Positions 26,414-35,281 of a stretch of 64,000 bases of DNA are shown here, piece after piece (positions within the stretch are counted from its first letter, which is position 1; each line of letters begins with the position of its first letter). The translations under genes and the position numbers were made by a program. This DNA is from Pseudonocardia asaccharolytica DSM 44247 = NBRC 16224 (GTDB lineage Bacteria; Actinomycetota; Actinomycetes; Mycobacteriales; Pseudonocardiaceae): the NCBI RefSeq assembly GCF_000423625.1, contig NZ_AUII01000011.1, positions 62,001 through 126,000 of the forward strand. Reading direction: 5' to 3'. Below the pieces are notes generated by a model, which did no database searches, was not told the DNA's origin, and saw nothing but the letters and a program-made list of their open reading frames with translations.

Positions 26414-28909
26414 CTACATGGTGCGCAGCGACCCGGCGATCCGGTCCGGGATTTCCTCGATCTCACCGATGATGCTCGGGTCGGCGGTGATACCGATACC
26501 GGTCGTCCGGCCCCAGTTGAGGGCGCCGACGGCCAGCGCGACCCCGTCGGCCAGCGGCAGCACCGGGTAGACCTCCGAGACCAGCCCGCCGCGGCAGTGC
26601 AGCGGGCGGCGCACGCCGGGCATCACCGAGGCCAGCAGGTGGAAGAAGCGCTTGCCGTAGACCTGGCGGACCGCCACGGCCTGCACCCGGCCCGGGAGCA
26701 GCCCCAGGACGGTCAGCACGGCCGCGGCGGCCTCGGGCTGGCCGGCCGAGAACCCGTTGGCCACCGCACTGGCCACGCGGGCGACCCGTTCGGCGGCGGG
26801 CATCGGGCCGGTGGGCAGATCGATGGACACCGCGGCCGTGCGGTTGCCCGCCGCGCGGCTGCCCACCCCGGTGCTGGTGCGGGTGGTCATCGGCACCATG
26901 GCCCGGACGGTGGCCGGAACGGCGGTGCCTGGGCCGCGCCCGGCGAGCAGCGTGTGCAGGGTGTCGGCGATGACGGCCAGCAGCAGCACGGTGGTGCCGA
27001 CCCCGTGGACCTTGGCCTTGGCCCGCACCTGGGTGCCGTCCAGCCGGACGCTGACCCGCCGGTGGCCGGGGCCGGCCACCGCGCCGGTCAGCGGGGACGC
27101 CCCGGCCGGGCCCGCGAGCGCGAGGTTCGCGACCCCGCGCGCGACCGTCGCGGCGCGGCGCAGGGTGTGCACGGTGTTCACTGCCCCGGCGCGGCGCCCG
27201 GCGACGGTCGGCCGAACCGGATCGGCCTGCGTCGCGGGCCCGACCCGGCGGACCGACTCCTCGTCGGCGAGCAGCCGCACCAGCGCGTCGGTGACGGCCA
27301 GACCGTCCCCGAGGGCGTGGTGCACCTTCGCCAGCACGGCGACCTGGCCCACCGCGCGGTCCCGGGCGACCTGCAGCTCCCAGCCGGTGCGCACCGGGTC
27401 GACGGGGGTGGCGAAGAAGGCGGTGACCGCGTCGTCCCAGTTCGGATGGTCGGCGTCGGGACCGATCTCGACCATCCGCGGCCGGACGTGCCGGGCCGGG
27501 TCGGCGGCATCGTCGTCGACCCAGTGCAGCGGCAGCCCCGGCCGCGGCGGGGCCAGTCGCCTGCGCAGCAGGCCGATCTCCGGGACCCGGCGGCGGATCA
27601 GCTCGACGAGGTGGTCGGGCCAGTCGTCGCGGCGCGCCGGGTCCTCCACCAGGATCCGGGCGCCGACCTGCTGGGGCACCCGCGCGGTCGCGGCGTGCAG
27701 GAACAACGCGTCCTGCGCGCGCAGCCGGGGGCCGAGGGTGGCGCGGCGCCCGGCGGCGAGCCCGGCCAGCGCCGCGACGTCGGCCGCGAGGTCGGAGGTG
27801 GCGAGGAAGGCCCGCAGGTCCCGCTGCACGGCGGCTCGCCGCCGCGGCTCGATGAGCTCGGCGACCGCGGCGGCGAGCTCGGCGGGTCCCGGGCACACCG
27901 TGGCCAGGCCGGCCCGCGCGAGCACGGCGGCGTTCGCCCTGCCGTGGCCCGCGATCGGGGCGAAGATCAGCAGCGGGCGGGCGCAGGCCAGCGTCTCGGC
28001 CGCGGTGGCGCCACCGGCGTTGGTCACCACCAGGTCACAGGCGCCGGTCGCGCCGGCGGGGTCATCGATCCAGTCCACGACCCGCATCCGGTCGCCCCGG
28101 GGGTGCGTGCGGGCCAACCGGTCCAGCCGCCGCCGCACCGCGGCGTCGCGGCTGCAGCTGACCAGCACGTCCGCGCCCGCATCGAGGACGGCGGTGCACG
28201 CCGCGGCGACATCCCCGAAGGCCATCGAGCCGCACGACACATAGGCCCGCGGCCGGTGGTCCGCCGGGGCCGTCCCGGGGCTCTCGGGGGGCGGGACGAA
28301 CCGAGCCGTGACCGGAAGGCCCGACACCCGGCCCCGGGCGCCGGGGGCCGCGCGTTCCAGCAGCTGCGCCCCGGCCGCGGTGGAGACCAGGTGCAGATCC
28401 AGGGCCGGGTCGGCCCAGAGCGGATGCGGCGCCGGATCGACGATCAGCGCGACCGCGGGCGCCGCGAGCCTGCCGCGCCTGCGCAACCACCCGAGCCCGG
28501 TGATGCCCTCGGGGAACGTGGCGACGACGAGGTCGGGATCGTGGCGAGCCAGTGACCGGGCCAGGCCGCGCCCGCTCCAGGCGCCGATGATCGCCCGGGT
28601 ACCGGCGCGGAACGGGGCCACGTGCCAGAGCAGCCACAGGTAGAGCTCGTAGAGCCAAGGCAGGCGGCGGATGCAGCCCGCGTAGACGGCGCGGAAGAGG
28701 CGCCCGGTGTACCGGCCCATCCCGTCGAGCGTCTCGGTCCAGCTCACCTCGACGCCCGGCCACACCTGGCGGGCCCGTTCCTCGACCGCGCGGGCGGCGG
28801 CGTGGTGGCCCGCGCCGAGGCTGCCGGTCACGAGCAGCAACCGGCGCGGCGGCGCGGCGGCGGGGTTCGCGGTCCGGGTGGTCTGCGGCAGCAGCGTCGG
28901 TGAGCTCAC
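26414..28909 (-). CDS. Fusion of MGDG-synthase-like glycosyltransferase and WS/DGAT acyltransferase
   Basis: An 831-aa two-domain protein. Residues about 20-385 form a GT-B glycosyltransferase of the MGDG-synthase/MurG group: LLLVTGSLGAGHHAAARAV at the N-terminus, VSCGSMAFGD, TNAGGATAAETLACARPLL and APIAGHGRANA. Residues about 390-831 form a wax-ester-synthase/diacylglycerol acyltransferase domain with the catalytic motif HHALGDG at 530-536. Both halves are complete and in one frame. The start was set at GTG 28909 because earlier starts run into the divergent gene; the ribosome site is weak. One polypeptide could thus glycosylate a lipid acceptor and acylate the sugar or acceptor. Product unknown. 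Confidence 0.87.
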   Translation of the reverse strand: MSSPTLLPQTTRTANPAAAPPRRLLLVTGSLGAGHHAAARAVEERARQVWPGVEVSWTETLDGMGRYTGRLFRAVYAGCIRRLPWLYELYLWLLWHVAPFRAGTRAIIGAWSGRGLARSLARHDPDLVVATFPEGITGLGWLRRRGRLAAPAVALIVDPAPHPLWADPALDLHLVSTAAGAQLLERAAPGARGRVSGLPVTARFVPPPESPGTAPADHRPRAYVSCGSMAFGDVAAACTAVLDAGADVLVSCSRDAAVRRRLDRLARTHPRGDRMRVVDWIDDPAGATGACDLVVTNAGGATAAETLACARPLLIFAPIAGHGRANAAVLARAGLATVCPGPAELAAAVAELIEPRRRAAVQRDLRAFLATSDLAADVAALAGLAAGRRATLGPRLRAQDALFLHAATARVPQQVGARILVEDPARRDDWPDHLVELIRRRVPEIGLLRRRLAPPRPGLPLHWVDDDAADPARHVRPRMVEIGPDADHPNWDDAVTAFFATPVDPVRTGWELQVARDRAVGQVAVLAKVHHALGDGLAVTDALVRLLADEESVRRVGPATQADPVRPTVAGRRAGAVNTVHTLRRAATVARGVANLALAGPAGASPLTGAVAGPGHRRVSVRLDGTQVRAKAKVHGVGTTVLLLAVIADTLHTLLAGRGPGTAVPATVRAMVPMTTRTSTGVGSRAAGNRTAAVSIDLPTGPMPAAERVARVASAVANGFSAGQPEAAAAVLTVLGLLPGRVQAVAVRQVYGKRFFHLLASVMPGVRRPLHCRGGLVSEVYPVLPLADGVALAVGALNWGRTTGIGITADPSIIGEIEEIPDRIAGSLRTM

Positions 28910-28947
28910 GAAGCCCCCGGTGATCGACGGCGCGCTAGCGTGGCCGT

Positions 28948-30066
28948 ATGGGAGGAGCCGAACCCCGGCGGATCCTGCTGTTGTCGGCACCGGTCGGGCA
29001 GGGCCATGTCGCGGCGGCCCGTGCTCTGGCCGCGCGGATGCGCGTGCTCTGGCCGCAGGCACAGATCCGCGAGGTCGAGCGGACCGGCCGCGGCAGCCGG
29101 TGGCGCGACGGGCTGCTGCGCCGCGCGTACGCGGGGACGATGCGGTTCGCTCCCGGCCTCTATGGTGCGGGCTACGACCTGCTCGTGCGCTTCCCCGGCG
29201 TCGCGCAGCTGTGCAAGCGGATGGTGGCGGCCCGGCTGGGCAGGGCGCTGGCGCCGTTGGTGGCGGCGCAGCGGCCGGACCTGGTGGTCTCGACCTATCC
29301 GATGATCTCCGGCGGGCTGGCCTGGTTGCGTCGCCGCGGCAGGCTGCCGGCCCGCGCCGTGGCGGTCGTCACCGACGTCGCGGTGCACCCGTTCTGGGTG
29401 TGGCCCGAGCTCGACGAGACCTGGACGCTGCTGCCCGAGTCCCGGGCGCAGGCACGGGCGGTGGCCCCGCGGGGCCACATCAGGATCGTCCCGCCCGCCG
29501 TCGGCCCCTGCTTCCGGCCCGGCGACCAGGCCGCCGCGCGCGCGGCCGCGGGTCTGCCCGCCGACGCCTTCGTCGTGCTGGTGACCGGTGGCTCGCTGGC
29601 CTTCGGCGGGCTCGAGCCGCTGGTCGAGGCCGTACTGGCGGCCGGACCCGGGGTGGCCGCGGTGGTGCTGTGCGGGCGCAACGAGCGGTTGCGCGCCCGG
29701 CTGCTGGCCCGCGGTGAGCCCGGCGACCGGCTGGTCGTGCACGGTTGGACCGACCGGGTCGCGCAGCAGATCACGGCGGCCGACGTGGTCCTGACGACCG
29801 CGGGCGGCATGATCGCCACCGAGGCGCTGTCGGTCGGACGGCCGGTGCTGTTCGCCGCGCCCGTGCCCGGACACGGCCGCGCCGGCGCGGAGATGATGGC
29901 GCGGGCAGGACTTGCCGTCGTCTGCCCGCGGCCCGCCGACGTGACGGCGGCGATCCGGGGGCTGCGCGCCGAGCCGTCCCGGCTGGCCGCGCTGCGCCGC
30001 GGCGCGGAGGCCTTCGGCCGCCGGGATCTGGACGGGGAGCTGGCCGCGCTGGCCGGGCGGGTCTGA
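28948..30066 (+). CDS. Glycosyltransferase, MGDG-synthase/MurG-like
   Basis: A 372-aa GT-B enzyme homologous to the glycosyltransferase half of the divergent fusion gene, only 38 bp away. N-terminus ILLLSAPVGQGHVAAARAL, donor-site blocks VTGGSLAFGGLEPL, TTAGGMIATEALSVGRPVLF and APVPGHGRAGAEMMAR. No membrane helices, so probably peripheral. These enzymes transfer hexoses from UDP or GDP donors to lipid acceptors such as diacylglycerol. The shared divergent promoter region suggests joint expression with the fusion gene. Confidence 0.87.
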   Translation: MGGAEPRRILLLSAPVGQGHVAAARALAARMRVLWPQAQIREVERTGRGSRWRDGLLRRAYAGTMRFAPGLYGAGYDLLVRFPGVAQLCKRMVAARLGRALAPLVAAQRPDLVVSTYPMISGGLAWLRRRGRLPARAVAVVTDVAVHPFWVWPELDETWTLLPESRAQARAVAPRGHIRIVPPAVGPCFRPGDQAAARAAAGLPADAFVVLVTGGSLAFGGLEPLVEAVLAAGPGVAAVVLCGRNERLRARLLARGEPGDRLVVHGWTDRVAQQITAADVVLTTAGGMIATEALSVGRPVLFAAPVPGHGRAGAEMMARAGLAVVCPRPADVTAAIRGLRAEPSRLAALRRGAEAFGRRDLDGELAALAGRV

Positions 30067-30071
30067 CCGGC

Positions 30072-30713
30072 TCAGGCCGCCGCGGGCGCACCGATGCGCA
30101 GCCGGATGCCCTCGCCGGCCAGCGACCGGTGGAACCACCACAGCGACAGCCCGATGCCCATGGCCACGACCGTGTACGAGCCGGCCGTGGACACCATCAG
30201 ATAGTCCCCGACGGTCTGGGTGGCCAGCACCGCGAGCGTCGTCGCGCCGTTGACCAGGAACACCATCGCCCACAGCACCGAGACCCGCCGGAAGAAGTGC
30301 TTGATCCGCGGATGCCCGGTCAGCGCCTCGGGGAAGACACAGAAGTCGTCGGCCAGCTTCGCCAGCAGCGGCCGGTCGAAGCCGATCGTGAGCAGCAGCA
30401 TCAGCGCGAAGACGAAGTTCTGCGCGGTGGGCTGGATGAAGTAGAGGAACGCGCTCCCGCTCCAGTACCCGACCACCGTCCGGACCACCAGCAGCGCGGT
30501 GCTGATCAGCAGGATCGCCGGAAGGCGCTTGCGCAGGACCAGCCTGCTGCAGATCGCGGCGGCCGACCAGCCGAGCGCGGCGAACAGCCCGGCGTCGAAC
30601 CCGACGTGGTTGAACAGGATCCAGAACAGGCCGAGCGGGATGAGGGTGGACTCGAGCAGTGGTCGTCCGGCCTGCCGGAGCAACGATCCGAGGGGCGGAA
30701 GATGGATCGTCAT
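30072..30713 (-). CDS. VC0807-like integral membrane protein
   Basis: A 213-aa protein with about six membrane helices. Start at ATG 30713 chosen because GGAG lies 6 bases ahead; the ATG at 30728 is an alternative. Blocks such as LIPLGLFWILFNHVGFDAGL and VLWAMVFLVNGATTLAV resemble the VC0807 family, whose function is unknown. It is downstream of hpnH in the same direction with a 120-bp gap, so it may belong to the hopanoid region. Convergent with the glycosyltransferase gene. Confidence 0.72.
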   Translation of the reverse strand: MTIHLPPLGSLLRQAGRPLLESTLIPLGLFWILFNHVGFDAGLFAALGWSAAAICSRLVLRKRLPAILLISTALLVVRTVVGYWSGSAFLYFIQPTAQNFVFALMLLLTIGFDRPLLAKLADDFCVFPEALTGHPRIKHFFRRVSVLWAMVFLVNGATTLAVLATQTVGDYLMVSTAGSYTVVAMGIGLSLWWFHRSLAGEGIRLRIGAPAAA

Positions 30714-30833
30714 CCGATGCTCCGGCATGCGCGGGTACTACCTCTCCGGGTCGATGTTGTCTGCCGGAAGCATACTGAGGCTGATAACGCGGAGATAACG
30801 ACCCCACCGCATCGATCCTCGGTCGCACCCGGT

Positions 30834-31838
30834 TCAGCCACCCGTCGCGGCCCGCAGCGACTCGCGGAGCGAGTCGACCGTGGCCAGCACCGCGGAGGGC
30901 TCGTAGCCGCAGTGCGCCATACAGTTCGCGCACCGCGGGTCCCGGCCGCGCCCGAAGGCCGACCATTCGGTCTCCCGGATGAGCTCCTCATAGGTCGCCG
31001 CGTAGCCATCGTCGAGCAGGTAGCAGGGCCGTTGCCATCCCAGCAGGGAATATGACGGGATACCCCACGCCGTGCAGGACAACTCGCGTTTCCCTTCGAG
31101 GAAGTCCAGGAAAACCGGGGAGTGGTTGAGCCGCCAGCGGCGGCGCCGCCCGTCGGCGAACGCCTTGGCGAACAGCTCGCGGGTCTGCGCCACGCCCAGC
31201 CAATGCTCCTGGTCGGGGGCCTTCTCGTAGGCGTACCCGGGCGAGATCTGCATGTTGTCCACGCCGAGCTCGTCGTTGAGGAAGGTCAGCACGTCGATGA
31301 CGTCCTGCGGGGTGTCGGTGTCGAAGAACGTGGTGTTCGTCATGACCCGGAAACCCCGGCTCTGCGCGAGCTTGATCGCCGCGACGGCCTGGTCGAAGAC
31401 GCCGCGGCGGCGCACCGACGCGTCGTGCCGCTCGCGCAGCCCGTCGATATGCACCATCCAGGCGAAGTCGCGGTGCGGGGTGAACCGGTGCAGGTGGCGG
31501 GGCAGCAGCACCGCGTTGGTGCACAGGAACACGATCTTGCGGCGGTCGAGCAGCTCGCGCACCACCTCGTCGATCTGCGGATGCATGAGCGGCTCGCCGC
31601 CCGCGATGGAGACCATCGGCGCGCCGCACTCCTCGACGGCAGCCACCGCCTGTTCGACCGGCATCCGCTGTTTGAGCAGCGACGCGGGTTGGGCGATCTT
31701 GCCGCAGCCCGCGCATGTGAGGTTGCAGGCGAACAGCGGTTCGAGCTCGACGAGCAGCGGGAACTTCTCGACGCGCCGGATCTTCTGCTTCGCGAGATAG
31801 GCCGTGAGTCGCAGGGTCTGCCGCAGCGGCATCGCCAC
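30834..31838 (-). CDS. hpnH: Adenosyl-hopene transferase HpnH (radical SAM)
   Basis: A 334-aa radical SAM enzyme. The [4Fe-4S] motif is C38, C42, C45 (CNLTCAGC), followed by SIAGGEPLMHPQI, and a C-terminal Cys set (RCANCMAHCGYE) for a second cluster-like region. The length and the N-terminal MPLRQTLRLTAYLAKQKI are those of HpnH, which adds the 5'-deoxyadenosyl group to the hopene side chain, the first step to extended bacteriohopanepolyols. The GTG at 31838 lies 3 bases after the upstream gene's stop with GGAGG ahead. Last gene of the coupled operon. Confidence 0.93.
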   Translation of the reverse strand: MAMPLRQTLRLTAYLAKQKIRRVEKFPLLVELEPLFACNLTCAGCGKIAQPASLLKQRMPVEQAVAAVEECGAPMVSIAGGEPLMHPQIDEVVRELLDRRKIVFLCTNAVLLPRHLHRFTPHRDFAWMVHIDGLRERHDASVRRRGVFDQAVAAIKLAQSRGFRVMTNTTFFDTDTPQDVIDVLTFLNDELGVDNMQISPGYAYEKAPDQEHWLGVAQTRELFAKAFADGRRRRWRLNHSPVFLDFLEGKRELSCTAWGIPSYSLLGWQRPCYLLDDGYAATYEELIRETEWSAFGRGRDPRCANCMAHCGYEPSAVLATVDSLRESLRAATGG

Positions 31839-31841
31839 TTC

Positions 31842-33374
31842 TCAACTCACCTCCTTGGGCAGCGTGAACGCGACGTCCTCGGTCACGGTGGGGTTCGCGG
31901 TGACGCTCGTCGGGCCGAACCCGGACAGGCAGGACACGAGCTCGGCGACCAGGTGGTCGGGCGCCGAGGCGCCCGCGCTCACCCCGATCCGGCGCACGCC
32001 CGCGAGCCAGGACAGCTCCAGGTCGTCCACGTCGTCGATCAGATGCGCCGCCGCCCCCTCCCGGCCGGCCACCTCGACGAGCCGCCGCGAGTTCGAGGAG
32101 TTCTCCGACCCGACGACCAGCACCAGGTCGGTGCTCGCCGCGACCGCACGCATCGCGCGCTGCCGGTTGGTGGTGGCGTAGCAGATGTCGTCGGTGCGCG
32201 GGCCCACGAGTGCGGGGAAGCGGCCGCGCAGGACCTCGGCGATCCGTTCGGCCTCATCGACGGCGAGCGTGGTCTGCATCGCGTAGGCGACCCGCTCGGG
32301 GTCGCGGGGCTGCACCCGCAGCGCGGCCTCGACGTCCTCCACGACGACCACGTCGGCGGGCGCCTCCCCGACGGTGCCCTGCACCTCCTCGTGGTCGGCG
32401 TGCCCGATCAGGAACACCGTGTGCCCGCGGCCGGTGAACCGGCGCACCTCGGCGTGCACCTTGGTGACCAGCGGGCAGGTGGCGTCGATGACCGACAGAT
32501 CCCGGGCGGTGGCCTGCTCGCGGACGGCGGGGGTGACCCCGTGCGCGGCGAGCACGACCCGCGCGCCCGGCGGGACCTCGTCGAGCTCCTGGATGAACAC
32601 CGCCCCGCGGTCGGTCAGCCTGCGCACCACATGGGCGTTGTGCACGATCTGGCGGCGCACGTACACCGGTGGGCCGAAGCGGTCCAGCGCCCGGTCCACG
32701 GTGTCGATGGCGCGCTCCACCCCGGCGCAGAACGACCTCGGCGAGGCCAGCTCGACCGCGCGCGGCCCGGCGGCCTGCGCCCAGTCCCGCAGCGCGGGTG
32801 CGGCGCGGCGCAGCGACCGCAGCGCGGCCAGCCCGCGGCCCGGTGTCCCGGGCCGGGCCAGCGGCGCCTCCGGGGTGTCGACGATGGCCCGCACGACCGC
32901 GAACGGGCCGCCACCCGCGGCCGGCGCGAGCCACGCCGACTCCATGTCGACGGCGAGTGCTCCGGTGGCGGCGAGCGCGGCCCGCCGGGCGCCGCCGACG
33001 AGGACCGGGCTGGAGAAGACCGGCCCGACGTGGACCCGCAGCCCGAGCCGCCGCAGCGCCGCGGCCAGCGGCCGGGCGGTGGGCAGCCGGATCGGCTCGG
33101 CGCCCTCGCTGCGCACCTCGTCGGCCACCACCAGGTCGCCGGGACGCAGCGGGGCGGTGAGCGCGCCCGCCACCCCGGCGACGAGGACGGGCCGCGGCCC
33201 GGCCGCGGCGAGCTGCGCGGCCGCGGTGGCCGACCGGTCGCGGCCGGCGCCGGTGTGCCGCACCGGCACGTCGCCGACCCGCTTGCCGAGGGCGGCCCGT
33301 TCCACGCTCAGCGGGGCGCAGACCACCGGGCTGCGCAGCGTGGTCTCGGGGTAGGCCGCCGCAACGGGGCTCAT
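31842..33374 (-). CDS. Fusion: HpnG-like nucleoside phosphorylase + IspH reductase
   Basis: A 510-aa protein with two enzymes in one frame. Residues about 1-190 are a nucleoside-phosphorylase-fold domain like HpnG (VAGVAGALTAPLRPGDLVVA, ALAVDMESAWL), which removes adenine from adenosylhopane. Residues about 205-510 are a complete IspH: Cys216 (SFCAGVERA), Cys300 (DATCPLVTK) and Cys398 (DDICYATTNRQ), spaced as in known IspH, plus HNAHVVRRL, GHADHEEVQGT and VGSENSSNS. IspH makes IPP and DMAPP from HMBPP. The ATG at 33374 has GGGGGAG upstream and overlaps the shc stop. Both ends of the hopanoid route are therefore on one chain. Confidence 0.93.
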   Translation of the reverse strand: MSPVAAAYPETTLRSPVVCAPLSVERAALGKRVGDVPVRHTGAGRDRSATAAAQLAAAGPRPVLVAGVAGALTAPLRPGDLVVADEVRSEGAEPIRLPTARPLAAALRRLGLRVHVGPVFSSPVLVGGARRAALAATGALAVDMESAWLAPAAGGGPFAVVRAIVDTPEAPLARPGTPGRGLAALRSLRRAAPALRDWAQAAGPRAVELASPRSFCAGVERAIDTVDRALDRFGPPVYVRRQIVHNAHVVRRLTDRGAVFIQELDEVPPGARVVLAAHGVTPAVREQATARDLSVIDATCPLVTKVHAEVRRFTGRGHTVFLIGHADHEEVQGTVGEAPADVVVVEDVEAALRVQPRDPERVAYAMQTTLAVDEAERIAEVLRGRFPALVGPRTDDICYATTNRQRAMRAVAASTDLVLVVGSENSSNSRRLVEVAGREGAAAHLIDDVDDLELSWLAGVRRIGVSAGASAPDHLVAELVSCLSGFGPTSVTANPTVTEDVAFTLPKEVS

Positions 33375-35281
33375 CGTGGACTCCCCCTTCGCAGGTATCT
33401 GCCGAGCGCCGAGATCGGGAACACCATCCGGTACAGGTGGTAGCGGATGTAGAAGGCGCCCGGAAATCCGGTTCCGGTGAACTCCGGCTCGTCCCAGGAC
33501 CCGTCCGGGAGCTGGGTGTCGACGAGCCGGCGCACCCCGCGCTCCACGGCCCCGGACCGCTCGCCCGCGGCCAGCAGCGCGAGCAGGGCCCACGCCGTCT
33601 GCGAGGCCGTGGACGTGCCGCGCCCGATCCACGCCGGATCGGTGTATGAGCGCAGGTCCTCACCCCAGCCCCCGTCGGGGTTCTGGTGGCGTTCCAGCCA
33701 TCCCACCGCCCGCCGGATCGCCGGAGCCGACGCGGGGATCCCGGCGGCCACGAGCGCGGGGACCACGCCGCCGGTGCCGTAGATGTGGTTGGCGCCCCAC
33801 CGGCCGAACCAGGACCCGTCGGGCTCCTGGGCATCCAGCAGCCACGCCACCCCGCGGCGGCAGGCGGGGTCGTCGGCGCGGCCCTCGGCGGCGAGCATCT
33901 CCACGACATGCGCGGTGACATCCGCCGACGGCGGGTCGATCACCGCGCCGAAGTCGCAGAACGGCAGCTTGGTGATCACCTCGCGGGTGTTGTCGGCGTC
34001 GAAGGCGCCCCACCCGCCGTCGCGGGACTGCATGCCGATGTTCCAGGCCACCGCCCGGTCGATCGCCCCGCGCAACCGCTCGTGGTCCGGATGTGCGACC
34101 CGGCGCAACGCCAGCACCACCTCGGCGGTGTCGTCGATATCGGGGTAGCCGTCGTTGTCGAACTCGAAGGCCCAGCCCCCCGGCTCGAGATCAGGGCGGC
34201 GCACCGCCCAGTCGCCGGGCACCCGGATCTCCTCGTCCAGCAGCCAGTCCGCGGCGCGCTGCACGTCCGGGTCGTCGGGCGCGGCGCCGGCGTCGAGCAG
34301 TGCGGTGACGGCGAGGCAGGTGTCCCAGACCGGGGACTGGCAGGCCTCCAGCCTGCGCACCCAGCCGTCGCCGGTCTGTTCGCGGATCAGGAACCGGTCG
34401 AGCCCGCGCAGCCCCGCGCGCATCGCGGGATGGTCGGCCGGATAACCGAGCAGGTGCAGAGCGAGCAGCGAGTAGACCCACGGCGGCTGGATGCCGCCCC
34501 ACGAGCCGTCGGCCTCCTGGCGGGCCAGCACCCATTCGGCGGCCCGGCGCATCGCCAGCCGCCGCAGCGGCCGGATCGGATTGCGCGAGTAACGGTGCAG
34601 CACCGAGTCCAGGCGCTCGAACGCGCCGGCCAGCGTCCACGCCCGCGCCTGCGGGGGCCGCGGCGCGCCCGTGCGCAGCTCGTCGACCCCGAACGGGAGC
34701 GGGCGCGACGGGCGCAGCGTGGCGACGATGGTGAGCGGCACCACGGTCTGGCGGGCCCAGCACCCCCAGTCGTAGACGTTGAGCGGGAACCAGGGTGGCA
34801 GGAACACCAGCTCCGGGGGCATGTCGGGGAGCTCCTCCCACGACCACAGCCCGAACAGGGCGAGCCAGATCCGGGTGAACACCCGGCTGCGTTCCAGGCC
34901 GCCGCCCGCCAGCACGAAATCCGCGGCGCGGCGCATGTGCTCCGCCTCGGGCTCGTCGCCCGCCAGGCGCAGCACGACCCATGCCTCCACGGTGGTCGAC
35001 AGGTCCCCGGGGCCGCCGCGGAAGTTCGCCCAGCTGCCGTCGATGCCCTGCTGGGAACGGATCCAGCGGGCCGCCTCGGCGGTCTCCTGTTCCTGCCGGA
35101 CGCCGAGGAACTCGCGCAGCAGCAGATCCTCGGCGTCCATGGTCACGTTCGTCTCGAGCTCGCCCTTCCACCAGCCCTGCGGAACCTGTTGAGCCCGCAG
35201 GTAACCGGTGGCCGCCTCGAGCGCCCCGGCCACGGTCGTGGCCGGCGCCGGGCCGGTGCCGCGGCCTGTCGTCAGGGTCAT
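33371..35281 (-). CDS. shc: Squalene-hopene cyclase
   Basis: A 636-aa cyclase of standard length. The catalytic DxDD motif is D381-I-D383-D384-T-A (PDIDDTAEVV). Multiple QW-type repeats are visible (QEADGSWGGIQ, QSRDGGWGAFD, QEPDGSWFGRW, QNPDGGWGED, QLPDGSWDE). It converts squalene to hopene/hopanol at the membrane. Starts at ATG 35281 sharing one base with the prenyl synthase stop and ends in an ATGA overlap with the HpnG-IspH gene, so it is translationally coupled on both sides. Confidence 0.96.
   Translation of the reverse strand: MTLTTGRGTGPAPATTVAGALEAATGYLRAQQVPQGWWKGELETNVTMDAEDLLLREFLGVRQEQETAEAARWIRSQQGIDGSWANFRGGPGDLSTTVEAWVVLRLAGDEPEAEHMRRAADFVLAGGGLERSRVFTRIWLALFGLWSWEELPDMPPELVFLPPWFPLNVYDWGCWARQTVVPLTIVATLRPSRPLPFGVDELRTGAPRPPQARAWTLAGAFERLDSVLHRYSRNPIRPLRRLAMRRAAEWVLARQEADGSWGGIQPPWVYSLLALHLLGYPADHPAMRAGLRGLDRFLIREQTGDGWVRRLEACQSPVWDTCLAVTALLDAGAAPDDPDVQRAADWLLDEEIRVPGDWAVRRPDLEPGGWAFEFDNDGYPDIDDTAEVVLALRRVAHPDHERLRGAIDRAVAWNIGMQSRDGGWGAFDADNTREVITKLPFCDFGAVIDPPSADVTAHVVEMLAAEGRADDPACRRGVAWLLDAQEPDGSWFGRWGANHIYGTGGVVPALVAAGIPASAPAIRRAVGWLERHQNPDGGWGEDLRSYTDPAWIGRGTSTASQTAWALLALLAAGERSGAVERGVRRLVDTQLPDGSWDEPEFTGTGFPGAFYIRYHLYRMVFPISALGRYLRRGSPR

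Noticed and set aside
26414..29062. Longer start for the glycosyltransferase-acyltransferase fusion
   Set aside because: The extension would overlap the divergent glycosyltransferase gene and is Arg/Pro-rich without homology.
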